This document shows, piece after piece, positions 32,935 through 35,536 of a DNA stretch of 35,536 nt. The DNA comes from Caldifarciminota bacterium (GTDB lineage: Bacteria > Hydrothermota > Tepidihabitantia > B3-TA06), in assembly GCA_016934635.1 (NCBI GenBank), contig JAFGSK010000017.1, positions 68,987-104,522 of the forward strand, in the 5' to 3' direction. Under the pieces are notes generated by a model that saw nothing but the letters and a program-made list of their open reading frames with translations, was not told the DNA's origin and ran no database searches. A program made the translations under genes and the position numbers. The first letter of the stretch is position 1. Every line of letters starts with the position of its first letter.

Positions 32935-32963
32935 TTGACAACTCGTATACGAAGCGCTATTAT
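32935..32963 (+). promoter_or_regulatory. Promoter of the 32969 membrane protein gene, leaderless type
   Basis: TTGACA (32935-32940), a 17-bp spacer and TATTAT (32958-32963); GGCGT (5 nt) then leads directly into the ATG. No Shine-Dalgarno sequence precedes it. Confidence 0.7.
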
Positions 32964-32968
32964 GGCGT

Positions 32969-34990
32969 ATGAGCAACGGGAGAAGATCTCCTTGGCTGGC
33001 CGTAGTCGTTAGCTGTGCAATTGCGACAATTGTCATTGGTTTTTTAATCCTGGGGATTTATCTGCTCGACTATTGGGGTTGGCTCGATCTCGGATTAACT
33101 GAGGTAGACTACGATAACCGGATCAAATACCTGCTCAGCGCGACCGCGCAGGTGCTTGGGGCTTTGTTCGCGCTCGTCTTTTCGATTACCCTGATTGCCG
33201 TCCAGTTCGTAACCAAATACACGCATAGAACGATGCGGATCATCTTTAACAACAAGATTATCTTTTACATGATAACCTTTGCTTTATCCGTTGCCGTTCC
33301 CCTACTTTGGCTCATGTCCCCCACGTGGGGTGGCGGAATCATGGCAATAGTTGTCGGTGTAATTATTATACTCTCGCTCGTGCCGTTCTTCCTTTATTTG
33401 AGGGATAGTATGAAGATCGAACATGTGACAAACCATTTGAAAGATAAAGGACTGAGAGCATTTAAAAGGAACGATACTGATGAAGTTTCTAGAAAAACAC
33501 GCGAATTAGACTTAATTGGGATAGGTTCTTTAGGCGACCAGCATTATGAAACATTCGGTGCAGCCATTGAAGCGTTATTTCAATTTGGACTGGGAATAGA
33601 ACAAATTACAGATGAAATACAGTCTAGTTCCGATGATATTAAAGCCCGGAAAGAAATATTCAACACCCTGAGAGATTATTGTAGAGTAGAAAACCCGGAC
33701 CCGCGTACACTCCGTCTGTTGGTAGAAAATACTGGTGTTTGTGGCGCGGAAGCAATTAAGAAAAGATGCCTTCAAACCGAAAACGATTGTATAAATCTAG
33801 TAATGCATGTAAGGAGGTTAACTCTAGACAAAGATTGTGGTATAAGGGAGGAGAATAGAATAAGGCTCTCTGTATATTCTGCTTTAGCCCTGAAAACAAT
33901 GACGGATAGTGTTCCGCAAAAACATGAAACGAGAAAAAAAGAGTTGATGGAGAAGGTGACCGAAATTTTTAACGATCACTTTGTCCAAAATTGGAAAGAC
34001 TGGTTATCCACATTCTTACAAATCACTTTTGATTTCTTGACTAAACCTGACAAATATCCGATAGACACACACGAATTTTGGTCAAGATTGCTAGAACACT
34101 TCTTTAAATACCCTGTATTCTTCGCAGATCACGATATGACAAATGAAGCAACAACAGCATCTAACAAAATCAATAAGCTACTTGATTATATCAGAAAGGA
34201 GCGTAATCTGCAAGTTGATTTGACCAAACCTTTCTTAGATGGTTTGAAACTTTATGTTCAAAAGTACTTTTCCAAAAGAGGTAAAGTATGGAAAGGGTGG
34301 GCAGAGAATATATGTAGGGAAGCCGTTAAATTATCAAAGGAGTTTCTTAACCGCAAGGAACACGATGTTTCTCTCACGGCACTTATGGTCTACATGCCGG
34401 CTATAGGTGAACACCACATCACTAAAGAGACTCTACGGTCAATGTACCCTAATTTCATAAGTCAAATTTCTGAGTATATAACGAAATCAAACAAAAGCGT
34501 CGAAAGCGATACTACAGCACCCTTGGTTAGAGCCTTATATGAGTCGTTATCACTCGAGCCAATTGCCTTTAAGGTTTTATGGTCGAAAATAGAAACGATT
34601 ATTCTATCGTTGTTAAAACCCCAAAAGGCTTCGATGGAACTTGAGTCGTTCTACTCTATTTATACCGATTTCACCATAAGCCTAATGAGACGTTCAATGT
34701 ATGGCGACTTAAAGGAACAGTTAAGTTTAGAAAACGTATTCCAATTTACATGGTTAGTCGCACTTCGGGTTGAACCTATTATTATGTCTACTGGTGCTCT
34801 TCCTAAGCCAATCCCTTATTGTTACCCAGATTTCAAAGAGAACGATAGAGAGAATTTGACTAAGTACCTGAACGAGTTTGAGAACGTTAAAACAAGGTTT
34901 ACAGAATTCAATATCAATGGGCAAAGGGCTGAGAAGTTAAGGAAGGATATTGAAGATGCTTTTCTAAAACGGTGGGCTAAAAATCCGTAG
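32969..34990 (+). CDS. Large membrane protein with DUF2254-like N-terminal region
   Basis: 673 residues. Four transmembrane helices occupy the first ~145 residues (about 9-34, 55-83, 98-117 and 122-145). The second (LLSATAQVLGALFALVFSIT, then LIAVQFVTKYTHR) resembles the DUF2254-type pattern of a helix with A-Q-x-L-G followed by IAVQ-x-x-x-x-Y/S. The remaining ~520 residues are soluble and helical, with no recognised motif; HEAT-like packing is possible. Composition shifts inside the gene: the first ~145 codons look close to the window average, while the rest is markedly AT-rich, as in the 21934-25296 cassette, so the C-terminal part may have a different history. Transcribed alone from a leaderless promoter. 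Confidence 0.8.
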   Translation: MSNGRRSPWLAVVVSCAIATIVIGFLILGIYLLDYWGWLDLGLTEVDYDNRIKYLLSATAQVLGALFALVFSITLIAVQFVTKYTHRTMRIIFNNKIIFYMITFALSVAVPLLWLMSPTWGGGIMAIVVGVIIILSLVPFFLYLRDSMKIEHVTNHLKDKGLRAFKRNDTDEVSRKTRELDLIGIGSLGDQHYETFGAAIEALFQFGLGIEQITDEIQSSSDDIKARKEIFNTLRDYCRVENPDPRTLRLLVENTGVCGAEAIKKRCLQTENDCINLVMHVRRLTLDKDCGIREENRIRLSVYSALALKTMTDSVPQKHETRKKELMEKVTEIFNDHFVQNWKDWLSTFLQITFDFLTKPDKYPIDTHEFWSRLLEHFFKYPVFFADHDMTNEATTASNKINKLLDYIRKERNLQVDLTKPFLDGLKLYVQKYFSKRGKVWKGWAENICREAVKLSKEFLNRKEHDVSLTALMVYMPAIGEHHITKETLRSMYPNFISQISEYITKSNKSVESDTTAPLVRALYESLSLEPIAFKVLWSKIETIILSLLKPQKASMELESFYSIYTDFTISLMRRSMYGDLKEQLSLENVFQFTWLVALRVEPIIMSTGALPKPIPYCYPDFKENDRENLTKYLNEFENVKTRFTEFNINGQRAEKLRKDIEDAFLKRWAKNP

Positions 34991-35115
34991 GGGCCGACTT
35001 GGACACCTGCGGCGTCCGCTCCGCGTCAGGTCGACCCTCACCCTGTTATGAGATTGCTTCACAAGGCTTCGCCTTGCTCGCAATGACATTTTCCTTGTTT
35101 CACTTTACCAGTCTC

Positions 35116-35139
35116 GACACCCTGAGAGGGTGTCCTCCA
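35116..35139 (+). repeat. 24-nt hairpin direct repeat, copy 1
   Basis: GACACCCT-GAG-AGGGTGTC followed by CTCCA: an 8-bp perfect stem with a 3-nt loop. Identical over 24 nt to 35309-35332. Confidence 0.85.
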
Positions 35140-35308
35140 CACCTGAAAACCAGTCATCGTGACCGTCCGTCCGCCTCCTGCGGAGGCGGGGAAGGGTGAC
35201 GATCTCATAGCAGAGTGTAATAGTCTTTTGTAGTTTCCCCATACAATAACTCAGAGGCATGCGATCCTCACGGGCTTCGCCCTCAGGATGACCTTCGGAC
35301 CTGTTCCT

Positions 35309-35332
35309 GACACCCTGAGAGGGTGTCCTCCA
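35309..35332 (+). repeat. 24-nt hairpin direct repeat, copy 2
   Basis: Exact copy of 35116-35139, 193 nt further on, in the same orientation; the flanks differ beyond the 24 nt. Confidence 0.85.
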
Positions 35333-35342
35333 TAGTATGTGT

Positions 35343-35375
35343 CTTTGTGAGCTTTGTGTTCTTTGTGGTTCAATT
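35343..35375 (+). repeat. 33-nt CTTTGTG element, third family copy
   Basis: Three 9-nt units (CTTTGTGAG, CTTTGTGTT, CTTTGTGGT) plus a TCAATT tail; 25 of 33 positions agree with 25321-25353. Confidence 0.7.
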
Positions 35376-35387
35376 CGTTACACCCTA

Positions 35388-35417
35388 TGTAGGGGTAATT
35401 CATGAATTACCCCTACA
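35388..35417. repeat. 30-bp perfect palindrome
   Basis: Each arm is TGTAGGGGTAATTCA, with no loop bases between the arms. It lies 13 nt after the CTTTGTG element. It could be a REP-like unit, a cruciform or a protein site; there is no gene nearby to terminate. Confidence 0.85.
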
Positions 35418-35509
35418 CGCCTTAACACACATGCGACCTGCGCCCGCTCGATGGTAGTAACTCCGTCTTAACACTTCCTTTTTACTTTAAAACCACACAA
35501 CCCGTGAAG

Positions 35510-35536
35510 TTCGCAAAGCGAACTTCTAAAAGCTTC
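35510..35536 (+). repeat. 27-nt dispersed repeat, copy 2, cut by the window end
   Basis: Matches 32770-32796 at 25 of 27 positions; the element may continue past the window. Confidence 0.75.

Larger units (their letters stand above)
32585..32968. other. Non-coding stretch of 384 nt
   Basis: It holds the phased A-tract array (32612-32719), a repeat also found at the window end (32770-32796), a TTCGCC/GGCGAA hairpin (32794-32808) and the promoter of the next gene (32935-32963). No plausible gene was seen. Confidence 0.7.
34991..35536. other. Repeat-rich non-coding tail of 546 nt
   Basis: No credible gene. It contains several 3-nt-loop hairpins: CAAGGC/GCCTTG (35062-35076), the 24-nt direct repeat (35116-35139 and 35309-35332), CCGCCTCC/GGAGGCGG (35171-35189) and GGGC/GCCC (35272-35282). 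It also has a CTTTGTG-type 33-mer (35343-35375), a 30-bp palindrome and the second copy of the 27-nt repeat. The segments around 35051-35087 and 35260-35292 resemble REP-like sequences common in environmental genomes. Confidence 0.7.

Noticed and set aside
34999..35199. Plus-strand frame of 66 codons in the right-hand tail
   Set aside because: It runs through REP-like hairpins and one copy of the 24-nt repeat; the amino acid sequence is a by-product of the repeats.

Overview
The window reads as a Gram-negative-type bacterial chromosome of medium GC. The evidence is three lipoproteins with lipoboxes, several signal-peptide proteins, and two large secreted proteins ending in a FlgD-like/T9SS-like C-terminal beta domain. 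That combination fits an FCB-type or candidate-phylum lineage (for example WOR-3/Stahlbacteria-like); this placement is inference from style of genes, not from a marker phylogeny. No tRNA, rRNA, CRISPR array, transposase or phage gene was seen.

Layout. 1-1687: the end of an RlmD-type 23S rRNA methyltransferase and a coupled YtcJ-like amidohydrolase. 1680-3653: three tandem paralogous lipoproteins on the minus strand. 3717-6125: a radical SAM protein, then a HAD phosphatase and a membrane zinc-ribbon protein. 6233-10612: two large secreted proteins (BNR/Asp-box and FG-GAP propeller) in one minus-strand unit that ends in a clear intrinsic terminator. 10770-16667: a tightly overlapping plus-strand operon (Clp ATPase, DUF4388-like protein, rsmI, CDP-alcohol phosphatidyltransferase, hflX). 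It converges on a minus-strand operon at 20349-16636 (membrane protein, ileS, TraR/DksA-like). 20429-21766: a secreted esterase with a C-terminal PDZ domain. 21934-25296: an AT-rich two-gene cassette (TPR lipoprotein and a membrane-anchored protein) transcribed from divergent promoters. 25441-27416: an alpha/beta hydrolase with a cysteine in the nucleophile position, and three tandem membrane zinc-ribbon paralogues. 27571-31029: an adenylate cyclase-STAND ATPase-TPR protein and a frameshifted trmO. 31156-32584: two tandem secreted beta-rich paralogues. 32585-35536: a phased A-tract region, a large membrane protein and a repeat-rich tail.

The most consistent hidden signal is promoter architecture. 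At eight genes a TTGACA/TTGACT box, a 16-17 bp spacer and a TATAAT-like box stand so close to the start codon (5-10 nt) that the mRNA would begin 0-4 nt before the start, i.e. leaderless or nearly leaderless. In three cases a longer reading frame would begin exactly at the TTG of the -35 box, so a gene caller could easily choose a false upstream start there. Other genes (secreted proteins, lipoproteins, the 24499 gene) have a normal Shine-Dalgarno leader, and operon-internal genes rely mostly on ATGA/TTGA/TGATG stop-start overlaps.

Other points worth attention are the divergent palindromic promoter at 31037-31096, the frameshift in trmO, and a 33-nt CTCTGTG repeat family, one degenerate inverted member of which lies on the far side of the AT-rich cassette. 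Also notable are the ~11-bp phased A-tracts at 32612-32719 and a family of hairpins with 3-nt loops, including a 30-bp perfect palindrome. All positions and motifs were read by eye; family names come from recognised motifs, not from searches.
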